The notes under the pieces: generated by a model
Database searches by the model: none
What the model saw: the letters and a program-made list of their open reading frames with translations, nothing else
What the model was told of the DNA's origin: nothing
Assembly (NCBI RefSeq): GCF_963666675.1
Contig: NZ_OY762929.1
Location: 1,736,001 to 1,800,000, forward strand
Source of the DNA: an uncultured Desulfobacter sp.
GTDB lineage: Bacteria > Desulfobacterota > Desulfobacteria > Desulfobacterales > Desulfobacteraceae
Direction of reading: 5' to 3'
Length of the DNA stretch: 64,000 nucleotides
Part shown: in pieces, positions 35,047 through 43,819 of the stretch
Position numbering within the stretch: the stretch's first letter is position 1
Layout: every line of letters starts with the position of its first letter
Position numbers and translations under genes: made by a program

Positions 35047-35505
35047 TTATTTTGTCAGGCGGTCATCCATAATGCTGTTCAGCCTGACCAGCAACTCGTT
35101 TAATTGTATAAGAACGTTGATCTCCACACTCTCCATTGTGTCAAGAACTTGCTGAAGATCCATGCCGTGCATCGTTGCGTGGGCTTCAAAGGCCTGCCAC
35201 CCCAAAGGCGTCAGGGAGAGCTGCAACTCCTTATTGCTGTGGCCGGCCTGCTTTTTGACCACAAAGCCCTGCCGGGTCAGCTTTGACACCAACTGGGATG
35301 CGGCGCTTTTGGTAAACCCGAAATGATCGGCGATCTGTGTAACATTAATACACCGGTTTTCCCCAATACTTTCAATGGCGTGGGCCTCCCGGGTTGAGAC
35401 ACTGACATCATCGGTAACCGCTATGGGCAGCGTTTCCACCTCGGCAAATTTTCGAGTGACCTGCATTAGACTGTTGATCACCTTTTTTTTTAATTCCTGA
35501 TTCAT
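35047..35505 (-). CDS. MarR-family transcriptional regulator
   Basis: A 152-residue winged-helix regulator: the HTH reads INVTQIADHFGFTKSAASQLVSKLTRQGFVVKKQ, preceded by an N-terminal dimer helix and followed by the wing region NKELQLSLTPLG. It lies about 125 bases upstream of the first efflux operon on the same strand. Matching palindromes sit in front of both it and the efflux operon, so it probably represses both and responds to a pumped compound. Confidence 0.85.
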   Translation of the reverse strand: MNQELKKKVINSLMQVTRKFAEVETLPIAVTDDVSVSTREAHAIESIGENRCINVTQIADHFGFTKSAASQLVSKLTRQGFVVKKQAGHSNKELQLSLTPLGWQAFEAHATMHGMDLQQVLDTMESVEINVLIQLNELLVRLNSIMDDRLTK

Positions 35506-35517
35506 GGTTGTAAATGA

Positions 35518-35530
35518 TAAAGCAGCTTAA
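35518..35530. promoter_or_regulatory. Predicted MarR autoregulatory operator
   Basis: TAAAGCAGCTTAA is the near-palindromic counterpart of the site in front of the efflux operon, sharing AGCwGCTTAACTATT with it. It begins 13 bases upstream of the marR start codon. Confidence 0.55.
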
Positions 35531-35623
35531 CTATTCTTGCAAGTCTTTTTGTTAAATTTAAGGTCGGATTTGGGGCAAGTGTACGGTGGGCCTGCAAGTC
35601 TCCCATTAAAGGCTGGGGTGTTT

Positions 35624-35851
35624 TTAAAGATAATCTTCCCAGACGTCCTCAACCGGCTTGATAATATCGTCAGGAGATACAAGCAGTTTTGGTTTTTGTG
35701 CCACTTGGTCACGCCAGGCCCCTTTTTTGACCGGTTTTAAATACGCAACCGGTTTTTTGTTGTGGGTCACCACGACCTGTTCACCGGACTCTACTTTTTT
35801 GAGTATAGCAAAAAGATTTCCCCTTAAATTGGTCGCTGAGATATTAATCAT
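35624..35851 (-). CDS. Phd/YefM-type antitoxin
   Basis: A 75-residue antitoxin: the DNA-binding/dimer part MINISATNLRGNLFAILKKV plus GEQVVVTHNKKPVAYLKPV is the Phd/YefM fold; the acidic tail (SPDDIIKPVEDVWEDYL) is the toxin-binding segment. AAAGGAGG lies seven bases before the ATG. It follows the toxin gene by only 13 bases, so the order is toxin first. Confidence 0.85.
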   Translation of the reverse strand: MINISATNLRGNLFAILKKVESGEQVVVTHNKKPVAYLKPVKKGAWRDQVAQKPKLLVSPDDIIKPVEDVWEDYL

Positions 35852-35864
35852 AACCGCCTCCTTT

Positions 35865-36257
35865 TTACATCCAGAATGTTTTTACATTATATTGTTTTAT
35901 AATTTCATCTTTTGTCACAAGCGAACAGTTGTTATTAACAGCCTGGGCGATCAATAATCTGTCAAACGGATCTTTGTGCAGGTCAGGAAGGAAAACGGAT
36001 TCAATCATTTCGCCGGCATCCGGATTCATAAGTACAATTTGTGAATATTTCATCAAGTCGATCCGCCATGCATTAACATCGTCAATTTCAATACGGCCTT
36101 TTTTTACAAGTAAAGCAATTTCCCAAAATGAAATGGGTGATATAAACAGGTTTTCAGCTTCATTCAATTCATCAAGAAAAGATATAAATTCATCCGACAT
36201 ATTTTCTCTATTAAACCAGAAAATTAATGCATGTGTATCTAACAAATGTCGATCCAT
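35865..36257 (-). CDS. PIN-domain toxin (VapC-like)
   Basis: A 130-residue PIN ribonuclease. Acidic active-site residues are in HLLDTHALIFWF (first Asp), an Glu-containing helix ISPISFWEIALLV, and LHKDPFDRLLIAQA (Asp pair); LVTKDEII follows. VapC toxins cleave tRNA or rRNA and are silenced by the co-encoded antitoxin. AAGGAG precedes the ATG. In most Phd/PIN pairs the antitoxin comes first; here the toxin is first and a 32-bp palindrome lies just upstream of it. Confidence 0.85.
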   Translation of the reverse strand: MDRHLLDTHALIFWFNRENMSDEFISFLDELNEAENLFISPISFWEIALLVKKGRIEIDDVNAWRIDLMKYSQIVLMNPDAGEMIESVFLPDLHKDPFDRLLIAQAVNNNCSLVTKDEIIKQYNVKTFWM

Positions 36258-36278
36258 GAATTCTCCTTAAATTATGAA

Positions 36279-36310
36279 CATGTACATATTGTATATATAA
36301 TATGTACATG
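36279..36310. promoter_or_regulatory. 32-bp palindromic operator of the toxin-antitoxin pair
   Basis: Arms CATGTACATATT and AATATGTACATG are exact inverted repeats of 12 bp around an 8-base AT-only centre. The site begins 22 bases upstream of the PIN start and overlaps the expected promoter, fitting autoregulation by the antitoxin. Confidence 0.7.
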
Positions 36311-36584
36311 ATATTTGTCAATGCGAGTTCCTGAGCTTTCTGCACATCCAGTACATTGGTATTTCCTGTTTATCAGAGATTTGTTTGTAAAAAAGCATGT
36401 ATAAACTCTATGGCTCTTTCAATATCTGTTGTGAGTTGAATCAGCGCATGCTGTTGAATTCATTTCCAGGTTAATGTAAAATAAATCATCAAATATATTC
36501 AAAACACTGATTAGAATGGTATAAAGAATCCTCTATGTTTTAGATCGGTATTTGGTATTTAAATGGATGGACACAGGAGTAAAC
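36311..36584. other. Intergenic region before the nitroreductase
   Basis: This AT-rich stretch contains no supported gene and presumably holds promoters for the divergent toxin-antitoxin pair and the nitroreductase. No clear boxes were assigned beyond the palindrome at its left edge. Confidence 0.4.
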
Positions 36585-37118
36585 ATGTTAATTGAATTAT
36601 TGCGTAAAAGAAGAAGCATTCGGCAGTTTGAGGATAAACCCGTCAGTGATGAACAGTGCAATCTTTTGATTGAGGCTGCACTGCGCTCCCCAAGTTCCAG
36701 GGGATTCAATCCATGGCAGTTCGTGGTGGTGAAAGACAAAGAGACCATCGTCCGGTTGTCCGGGGCCAAATCCCATGGCTCAACGTTTTTAAAAAATGCG
36801 CCTTTGGCCATCGCAGTGTGTGCCGATACCTCAAAGAGCGATGTCTGGATTGAGGATGCCTCCATTGCCGCCATTATTATTCATCTGGCCGCTGCGGATT
36901 TGGGGTTGGGTTCCTGCTGGGCGCAGATGCGTCTGCGCACGCGTGACGACGGCACATCGGCTTCTGATTATATTTCTAATATTCTTGATCTGCCCGAGCA
37001 TATCCAGGTGCAGGCGGTGATGGGTATTGGCCATCCTGCAGATGAACTGGAAGGTCATGATGCAAGTACGCTTTTGTATGATCAGGTCAGTTACGAAAGA
37101 TTCAATCAGCGAAGTTAG
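36585..37118 (+). CDS. Nitroreductase-family flavoprotein
   Basis: The 177-residue product from ATG at 36585 (AGGAG six bases upstream) matches FMN-dependent nitroreductases: MLIELLRKRRSIRQFEDKPV, AALRSPSSRGFNPWQFVVVKD, and GLGSCWAQM plus IGHPAD toward the end. An upstream in-frame ATG at 36552 would add 11 residues before the conserved start. It probably reduces quinones, nitro-compounds or similar with NAD(P)H. A terminator follows at 37264. Confidence 0.85.
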   Translation: MLIELLRKRRSIRQFEDKPVSDEQCNLLIEAALRSPSSRGFNPWQFVVVKDKETIVRLSGAKSHGSTFLKNAPLAIAVCADTSKSDVWIEDASIAAIIIHLAAADLGLGSCWAQMRLRTRDDGTSASDYISNILDLPEHIQVQAVMGIGHPADELEGHDASTLLYDQVSYERFNQRS

Positions 37119-37207
37119 TTTTTCTGTTTCCTTAAACAGCCACTTATAAATATGGCCTGCCCACTAGAGACTTCTTTGCCGGGTAAGGTGTTTAAAGTAC
37201 AAACTTT

Positions 37208-37320
37208 CTCTGTGTAGTTTGGCGTAGGCCAAACCTCTGTGCTCTCTGTGGTTTTCAAATATTAAGCGGGCTTTGCCCGCTTTTTTTATTTAACCACAGA
37301 GGACACAGAGAAACACAGAG
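37208..37320. repeat. Palindromic interspersed repeat (CACAGAG-rich)
   Basis: The left arm 37235-37253 (CTCTGTGCTCTCTGTGGTT) and right arm 37292-37310 are inverted repeats matching at 17 of 19 positions. Outer CTCTGTGT/ACACAGAG copies extend the palindrome to 37208 and 37320, and a perfect small hairpin GTTTGGC-GTAG-GCCAAAC (37217-37234) sits inside the left side. Similar ACCACAGAG-rich palindromes are common interspersed repeats in deltaproteobacterial genomes. Confidence 0.6.
37264..37287 (+). terminator. Rho-independent terminator
   Basis: AAGCGGGC-TTT-GCCCGCTT hairpin followed directly by a run of T. It terminates transcription coming from the nitroreductase and sits at the centre of the palindromic repeat. 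Confidence 0.8.
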
Positions 37321-37459
37321 TTCATCAGTGCTGCGCACTGAAATTTACCGGTAATTGAAATTGCAGGAAATTAATTTTTGTTGTTAACCCCGCCTTAACC
37401 CCCCGTCTGTTATATCCTCTCATACCATCACGATATGTTATGAAAAATCGTGGTGAACA

Positions 37460-38833
37460 ATGACATGGAGAATAGTTAAGATGACACGTAAACCGGCATG
37501 TATACAACTTGTTCTGCTCAGCCTGTTCACCCTTTCGGCCTGTGTTTCCGGTTCGAATACGGATTATGGGGCCAAGGTGGTGCAGGAGCAAGGGCGCATT
37601 GCTCAATGGAGCAATCTTGACGGCGCTCAGCCCATCACCATCCTGGGAGATCTGATTCAATCCGATGAACTTGATCGTTTGGTGGAAAAAGGCCTTGGGA
37701 CAAACCCCGGTCTTGCCCAGACCCTTTTAACCTTAAAAATTCGTCAGGCTGAATATCGCAAGGCCCAGGGCGCGCGGCTGCCCGGGGTCTCCGCAGGCTA
37801 TTCAGCATCCAGGGAAGAGGATCAGGACGAGGTGTACACGGGAACCGCCACGGTGAGTTGGGAATTGGATCTATGGCGCAAGCTTGCTGACAGTGCCAAC
37901 GCCGCATCAAAGGATGTCCAGGAGCAGCAGATGCTCTGCCAGTCCGCCCGGGATACCCTGGCCGCCCAGATCATGACCGGATGGCTGGAACTCACATCGG
38001 CAAAGAAAAATATCGCCATTGAGCAGCGGCGCATTGATGTGCTTGAAAAAACGCAAAAATACACAGAACAGCGCTACCGCAGCGGGCTGGGCACCCTGGA
38101 GGATCTGGACACGGCCGGAACGGCCACGGCTTCGGCCCGGGCAACCCTGGAAGAATATCAAGAGACCCTGGACCGGCAGCAGCGCGCCCTTGCCACACTA
38201 TTGGGAGATCCCAATGCAGATATCTGCGTGTCCGAAGATTACACCGATGTGATCTTGCCGCTGGCAGATCTTCCCGAGCAGACCCTGCAGCGACGACCGG
38301 ATCTGAAAGCGGCTTTTTGGGCCATTGAATCGGCTGATTTGAATGCGGATGTAGCATATAAGGATCTTTTGCCCAGCATCAGTCTTGGGGCCTCCCTTGA
38401 AGATATCGCTTCAACCCCGGGCTCTGCGCTGTTGACAAGTCCGGTATGGTCTCTTTTGGGCCAGCTCACAGCGCCTTTGTTCCAGGGGGGACAACTCAAA
38501 GCCCAGGCCCAGATCGCGGATCTTGAAACCGCCCAGGCCTTTGAGGCGTATCGGGAAACCCTCTACACCGCTGTCCAGGAAATTGAAGACGCCATGGGGC
38601 TTGAACGATCTTTAAAAAAACAGCAGGGGCATATTGAAACCGCCCTGAGCAAGGCCCAAGAGACCTTGTTTCAGTATCAGAAAAGTTACCGCCAGGGCCT
38701 TTCGAGTATGTTGGATCTGCTCACCGTCCAGACCCAGACCTTTGATCTTGCCATTCAACTGAACACCCTTAAATATGAACGCCTGGCCAACCGGGTTACC
38801 CTCGGGCTGGCACTGGGCATTGGAGCAAAATAA
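37460..38833 (+). CDS. Outer membrane efflux lipoprotein (TolC/NodT type)
   Basis: A 457-residue channel subunit. Its signal ends in a lipobox, LFTLSAC, so the mature protein is lipid-anchored, as in NodT/OprM channels. Two OEP halves follow, e.g. LDRLVEKGLGTNPGLAQTLLTLKIRQAEYRKAQGARLPGV and the RRPDLKAAFWAIESADLNADVAY second half. ATG at 37460 (GGTGA five bases upstream) is taken; ATG at 37481 is an alternative. It is the first gene of an efflux operon with adaptor, pump, response regulator and kinase, each pair overlapping or nearly so. Confidence 0.85.
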   Translation: MTWRIVKMTRKPACIQLVLLSLFTLSACVSGSNTDYGAKVVQEQGRIAQWSNLDGAQPITILGDLIQSDELDRLVEKGLGTNPGLAQTLLTLKIRQAEYRKAQGARLPGVSAGYSASREEDQDEVYTGTATVSWELDLWRKLADSANAASKDVQEQQMLCQSARDTLAAQIMTGWLELTSAKKNIAIEQRRIDVLEKTQKYTEQRYRSGLGTLEDLDTAGTATASARATLEEYQETLDRQQRALATLLGDPNADICVSEDYTDVILPLADLPEQTLQRRPDLKAAFWAIESADLNADVAYKDLLPSISLGASLEDIASTPGSALLTSPVWSLLGQLTAPLFQGGQLKAQAQIADLETAQAFEAYRETLYTAVQEIEDAMGLERSLKKQQGHIETALSKAQETLFQYQKSYRQGLSSMLDLLTVQTQTFDLAIQLNTLKYERLANRVTLGLALGIGAK

Positions 38834-40005
38834 TGATTAGACGTATTTCCCAGATCGTGGTTTTCCTGGTTGCTGTTGTTCTTCTGATTGGCCTTGTCTT
38901 TTATATTAAAGCAGCCATCAAAGCCCGGGCCAATATGCCGGCCCCTGTAAAGGAAGAAGTTGTCCAGCATCCTGACGTTTCGGTGACAACGGTATCCACC
39001 GCCAGCTACAATTCACAGATTATTGGATACGGCAGTGTATCCCCCCATTTTGAGTTGACGCTTACGGCCCGGGTGGCAGGACAGGTGAAAGATATTTCCG
39101 GCACATTTGAAACCGGGAAACTGGTCAAAAAGGACGAGGTGATTGTCCGGCTGGACGACACTGAATATGAAGATGCCCTTGCCCAGGCCCAAAAAGATTT
39201 GTCCGACGCAAAATTGACCCTGCTCGAAGAAGAGCGGGAAGCCTTGCAGGCAAAGGCGGAATGGAAATCTTCGGGACTTACCGGGGAACCTGCATCGAAA
39301 TTGGTGTTCCACGGCCCCCAGGTGGCGGCTGCCAAAGCCGCTGTGACCGCAGCCAGGGCTGCCGTGGAAACAGCCAAGGCGGACTTATCCTACACCCGGA
39401 TCACCGTGCCCTTTGACGCCCTGGTGGTGGAGCGCAGCGTGGCCCCGGGAAGCTATCTCCAGGCCGGATCCACCATTGCCACCCTTTACAGCACAGACCG
39501 GGCAGAAATCACCGTGTCCCTGTCTGCCTCCCAATGGTCCGGCCTACCGGATATGGCAACCCTGAATTCGGGTAAATGGCCGGTGACCCTCACCCATGCC
39601 CAGACCGGCAATCAATGGTCCGGCTATATTCTGCGGGCATCCCGCCAGGCGGATGAAAATTCCCGCCAGCAAAGTGTGGTCGTGGCCCTGGATCTCCCCT
39701 TGGATTCAGACACGCCGCTGCTTTTTGGCGCCTTTGTGACCGTCAATATCCAAGGACCGGCCATGTCCGGCCTGTGGGAACTTCCAGGTTCTGCTTTCAG
39801 TCAGAAGGGCGAAATCTGGTATGTGAAACAGGACAATACCCTGGCATCTTTCACCACGGAGCCTGTGTTCAGCCATGGCGAGTCCATTTATGTGACACCG
39901 CCCAAGGATATCGCAGGGTCAGTCCAAAAGGTGCTGATTCATCCATTAAATCATTACCTGGACGACATGGCCGTCACCCCGGTGGAGGAGAATACCCATG
40001 AGTAA
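38833..40005 (+). CDS. RND efflux periplasmic adaptor (MFP)
   Basis: A 390-residue adaptor with an N-terminal membrane anchor (IVVFLVAVVLLIGLVFYI), lipoyl halves (LTARVAGQVKDISGTFETGKLVKKDEVIVRLDD and ITVPFDALVVERSVAPGSYLQ), a helical hairpin, and a barrel/membrane-proximal end. The start shares one base with the TolC-like stop and the end overlaps the pump gene by eight bases. It bridges pump and channel. Confidence 0.88.
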   Translation: MIRRISQIVVFLVAVVLLIGLVFYIKAAIKARANMPAPVKEEVVQHPDVSVTTVSTASYNSQIIGYGSVSPHFELTLTARVAGQVKDISGTFETGKLVKKDEVIVRLDDTEYEDALAQAQKDLSDAKLTLLEEEREALQAKAEWKSSGLTGEPASKLVFHGPQVAAAKAAVTAARAAVETAKADLSYTRITVPFDALVVERSVAPGSYLQAGSTIATLYSTDRAEITVSLSASQWSGLPDMATLNSGKWPVTLTHAQTGNQWSGYILRASRQADENSRQQSVVVALDLPLDSDTPLLFGAFVTVNIQGPAMSGLWELPGSAFSQKGEIWYVKQDNTLASFTTEPVFSHGESIYVTPPKDIAGSVQKVLIHPLNHYLDDMAVTPVEENTHE

Positions 40006-43000
40006 CAAAATGCGGGGGATTATCCCCTGGTTTGCCCAAAATTCGGTGGCCGCCAACCTGCTGTTGATCCTGATCATTTCCCTGGGATTGATGCAAATGG
40101 GAAAATTGAGGAAAGAGGCGTTTCCCAGTCTTTCCCCCAACAGCCTGACCGTCTCGGTTACCTATGATTCCGGTTCCGCCCGGCAGTCCGAGGAAGGGCT
40201 TGCCATTAAAATAGAGGAAGAGCTTGAAGATGTGCTGGGAATAAAAACCATCACCAGTTCCTCCACCACCACCGGTACCACCGTAACCATTGAGATGAAG
40301 GACGATTATGACCTGGATACGCTGCTGCGGGATGTCAAGGCAAAGGTGGATGCCATTTCCAATTTTCCCACAGATGCGGATAAGCCGGTCATTGAAAAAG
40401 CGGAACGCGAAGAGCATGCCCTGTGGCTCCAGCTTTACGGGGAAGTGGGGCGCCATACCCTGCAGACCCTCGCCGAAGAACTCAAAGATGATCTTTTGGC
40501 CAATGCCGATGTGAACCGGGTGGAGATCTCCGGCGACCTTGATCCCATGATCAGTGTTGAGATTGACGAAGCCCAGCTCCAGTCCTATGAATTGTCCCTC
40601 TCCGATGTGGAAGATGCGATTAACAACGAATCGGGCAGTTCCCGTACAGCCGTGCTTCGGGATAAGAATCTGTATCTGCAGCTTAAAGCTTCGGAGCAGG
40701 CTTATTTAAAAGAGGAATTTGCCGCCATACCCTTGGTCACCCTTGAAGACGGCCGCCGGATTCGTTTGGGCGATGTGGCAGAAATTGACGATACCTTTGA
40801 TGACGAAACGCCTGTGCTTTCCCGATTCAATGGCCATACCAGCATTGCGTTGCAGGTCATTACCACGGGCCAGGATGATATCTCCAGAACCGTGGCCGGG
40901 GCCAAAAAGGTGGTGGCAGAATTTAAAAACAGCGGCAGCCTGCCGGATAATGTAAAGTTGACCTCCTGGTATGACCGCTCCACCACAATTGTTGAGCGCC
41001 TGAAACTTCTGGCGGAAAACGCGTTGACCGGTTTCATTATTGTATTTGTACTTCTGGCCATGTTTCTCAATATCTCCGTGGCGTTCTGGGTGGCCATGGG
41101 CTTGCCGTTTATTTTTTTCGGTACCCTCTATTTCATGGGGGACAGTTTTGCAGGGCTTTCGTTAAATGAATTCACCACCTTCGGGTTTATCATGGCGTTG
41201 GGCATCGTGGTGGATGATGCCGTGGTTATCGGCGAAAGCATTTACACCCTGCGCGCCAAGGAGGGCGATACCATTGAAAATACCATCCGGGGCACCCAGG
41301 CTGTGGCCGTTCCAACCCTGTTTGGTGTGCTGACCACGGTGGCGGCCTTTTACGCCATCTCCCAGGTCAGTGGCCACATGGGGGAGCTTTATTCACAGTT
41401 TGCCGTGGTCGTGACCATCTGTCTGGTGCTGTCGGTCATTGAATCCAAGCTGATTCTGCCCTCCCATCTGGCCCATATTAACACGCGCCGGTCTCCTGGG
41501 AAAAATCCAATACAACGTGGCTGGATGTGGGTGCAGAAGATCACCGACCAGAGCTTAAATCTGGTGAATGAACGCATCTACGGGCCTCTTATCAAGATTG
41601 CCCTTCACCATCGGTATGCTGTGTTGGTGGTGTTTGCAGGCATTTTTATATTTGCCGTTTCCATGCCCCTGACCGGCATGGTGCGTATGAGCTTTTTCCC
41701 AGATATCCCCGGAGATACAGTGCGTGCGGAACTGACCATGAAAAATGATGCAAGTTACGGCCAGACCCATGCAGCTTTGGCCCTGCTGGAGTCACGGGCC
41801 CATGAGGCGGATCGGGAACTTAGACATGCTAACGACGATCAAGGCAGCGCCATTGCGTACCTGCAAGTGCTGTCCGAGGCGGACCAGTCCGGGTCTGTGA
41901 AGCTGCAATTAACCAAGGATGCGCCTTATGATATTGACACCTTTACCCGAAAATGGAGGGAAATATCCGGAACGCCTGAAGGGGCCAAAACTTTAAGTGT
42001 TCAAAATGCCCCGGCCATGGTGGATGCCCTTCGCATTGAGCTGCGATCCAGTGATGATACCGTGCTCACCCTGGCAGGAGAAACCCTGAAAAATAAATTG
42101 TCCACCATTGCTGCGGTGAGCGGCATTGAAGACAACCTGGAACCGGGCCAGCCCCAGCTCTTCATGGAGCTGACCGCCCAGGGCAGGGCGTTGGGTTTTA
42201 CCACGGACATGCTGGCCGAACAGGTGCTCCAGGCCTTTTCCGGCCAGGTGGTCCAGCGGTTCCAGCGTTCGGTCGATGAGGTGGAGGTGAAGGTGCGCTA
42301 TCCCCAGGGGGCCAGGAAAAGTGTCAGTGATGTCCTCAATGCCGATGTCAGAACCTCCGACGGCACCGTGGTGCCCCTCACCAGTGTCGCCAACATCACG
42401 TATGGGTACACCCGGGACACCATTACCCGCATTGACGGCAAGCGGGCAGTGTACGTCTCAGCAGATGTGGACAAGGATATCATCTCCTCAACGGAACTTG
42501 TGGCACGGCTCCAAAAACAGCTGGTGCCCAAACTCAAACAGCAATATCCCAACCTGGACATTGAATTTTCCGGTGAAGCCCAGGAGCAGGCTGAGACCGA
42601 AACCTCCATGGTGAATATGTTCATTCTGGCCCTGTTTATTATCTATTTTCTGCTGGCCATTCCGTTGAAGTCCTATATTCAGCCCTTTTTAATCATGACG
42701 GCTATCCCTTTCGGTATTGTGGGGGCGGTTCTGGGCCACTGGGTAAACGATCTCTCCTTGGGGATTTTGTCCCTGAATGGTATCATTGCCCTGGCCGGTG
42801 TGGTGGTCAATGACAGTTTGCTTTTGGTCTCCACCTTTAATGATCTGCGCAGGAGCAGCCATACCAATTTGCTTGAAACGGTGAGCTGGGCAGGTAAAAG
42901 CCGTTTGCGGGCGGTCCTTTTGACCTCTTTGACCACGGTGGCAGGGCTTTTGCCCCTGTTGTATGAAACGTCCCACCAGGCCCAGTTTTTGATTCCTGCG

Positions 43001-43153
43001 GCCGTGTCCCTGGCCTATGGTATTATGTTTGCTACGGTGATCACTTTAATTCTGATCCCCGTGCTTCTGGTGGTTCACCATGATATCAGCCGGTTGTTAT
43101 GTTGGTTTAAATGGTGGATAAACCCGTTTGCTGAAAGGAAAGAGACGTGCTGA
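39998..43153 (+). CDS. RND-family efflux pump inner membrane subunit
   Basis: A 1051-residue pump. Family marks include NSVAANLLLILIISLGLMQMGKLRKEAFPSL at TM1, FGFIMALGIVVDDAVVIGESI in TM4, IPFGIVGAVLGHW, and GIIALAGVVVNDSLLLVSTFNDLR in the TM10 region. The periplasmic start with ...SPNSLTVSVTYDSGSARQSEEGLAIKIEEEL fits the drug/multi-substrate branch rather than heavy-metal pumps. Substrate unknown. Closely followed by its own regulators. Confidence 0.88.
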   Translation: MSNKMRGIIPWFAQNSVAANLLLILIISLGLMQMGKLRKEAFPSLSPNSLTVSVTYDSGSARQSEEGLAIKIEEELEDVLGIKTITSSSTTTGTTVTIEMKDDYDLDTLLRDVKAKVDAISNFPTDADKPVIEKAEREEHALWLQLYGEVGRHTLQTLAEELKDDLLANADVNRVEISGDLDPMISVEIDEAQLQSYELSLSDVEDAINNESGSSRTAVLRDKNLYLQLKASEQAYLKEEFAAIPLVTLEDGRRIRLGDVAEIDDTFDDETPVLSRFNGHTSIALQVITTGQDDISRTVAGAKKVVAEFKNSGSLPDNVKLTSWYDRSTTIVERLKLLAENALTGFIIVFVLLAMFLNISVAFWVAMGLPFIFFGTLYFMGDSFAGLSLNEFTTFGFIMALGIVVDDAVVIGESIYTLRAKEGDTIENTIRGTQAVAVPTLFGVLTTVAAFYAISQVSGHMGELYSQFAVVVTICLVLSVIESKLILPSHLAHINTRRSPGKNPIQRGWMWVQKITDQSLNLVNERIYGPLIKIALHHRYAVLVVFAGIFIFAVSMPLTGMVRMSFFPDIPGDTVRAELTMKNDASYGQTHAALALLESRAHEADRELRHANDDQGSAIAYLQVLSEADQSGSVKLQLTKDAPYDIDTFTRKWREISGTPEGAKTLSVQNAPAMVDALRIELRSSDDTVLTLAGETLKNKLSTIAAVSGIEDNLEPGQPQLFMELTAQGRALGFTTDMLAEQVLQAFSGQVVQRFQRSVDEVEVKVRYPQGARKSVSDVLNADVRTSDGTVVPLTSVANITYGYTRDTITRIDGKRAVYVSADVDKDIISSTELVARLQKQLVPKLKQQYPNLDIEFSGEAQEQAETETSMVNMFILALFIIYFLLAIPLKSYIQPFLIMTAIPFGIVGAVLGHWVNDLSLGILSLNGIIALAGVVVNDSLLLVSTFNDLRRSSHTNLLETVSWAGKSRLRAVLLTSLTTVAGLLPLLYETSHQAQFLIPAAVSLAYGIMFATVITLILIPVLLVVHHDISRLLCWFKWWINPFAERKETC

Positions 43154-43818
43154 ACGTGCTTTTGGTGGAAGACGATTTTGATCTGGCCGAAACCGTGATT
43201 GACTATCTGGCCATTGAGTCCATCTCCTGTGATTACGCAAGCAACGGGGTGGCAGGCCTAAATCTATTAACGGATAAGAGCTATGACGTTGTGCTGCTGG
43301 ATCTTAACCTGCCCCGGCTTGACGGTTTGACCCTTTGCCAGAAGCTGCGTTCGGACGGTAATGATACCCCCGTGCTCATGCTCACGGCCCGGGATCAGCT
43401 GGATGACAAGGTGGCAGGGTTTGAAGCCGGTACGGATGATTATCTGGTTAAACCCTTTGAGCTTCGGGAACTGGTGGTGAGAATCCATGCCTTGGCACGG
43501 CGAAGATCGGGCCAGGTTCAGCTTTTGAACTGTGCGGATCTTGAAATGAATCTGAAAGAGGACGTTGTGAGCAGGGCGGGGCAGAAGATCAGACTTTCTC
43601 CCACTGCCCGGCAGATTTTGGAAACCCTATTGCGTTTCGCCCCGGAAACGGTACCCAAACAAAAACTTATTGATGCCGTGTGGGGAGATAATCCGCCGGA
43701 CAGCAACAGTCTTAAAGTACATATGCACCATTTGCGAAAGGCGGTGGACGACGGGTTTGAGCCGCCCCTGATCCATACCATTCCCGGGCGCGGCTTTGCC
43801 ATAAAAGAAGGGGATTAA
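43147..43818 (+). CDS. OmpR-family response regulator
   Basis: A 223-residue regulator starting with GTG at 43147 inside the pump gene end. Receiver domain: VEDDFDLAETVIDYL, phospho-acceptor in DVVLLDLNLPRLDG, TARD, DDYLVKPF. Winged-helix DNA-binding domain from ~125: LSPTARQILETLLRFAPETV, then SLKVHMHHLRKAVDDG and the IPGRGFAI wing. It should activate this efflux operon in response to the following kinase. Confidence 0.9.
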   Translation: MLNVLLVEDDFDLAETVIDYLAIESISCDYASNGVAGLNLLTDKSYDVVLLDLNLPRLDGLTLCQKLRSDGNDTPVLMLTARDQLDDKVAGFEAGTDDYLVKPFELRELVVRIHALARRRSGQVQLLNCADLEMNLKEDVVSRAGQKIRLSPTARQILETLLRFAPETVPKQKLIDAVWGDNPPDSNSLKVHMHHLRKAVDDGFEPPLIHTIPGRGFAIKEGD

Positions 43819-43819
43819 A

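Larger units (their letters stand above)
37119..37459. other. Intergenic region with a palindromic repeat element
   Basis: No gene is supported. It contains the repeat at 37208-37320 and the terminator at 37264-37287, both listed separately, and the promoter region of the second efflux operon. Confidence 0.5.
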
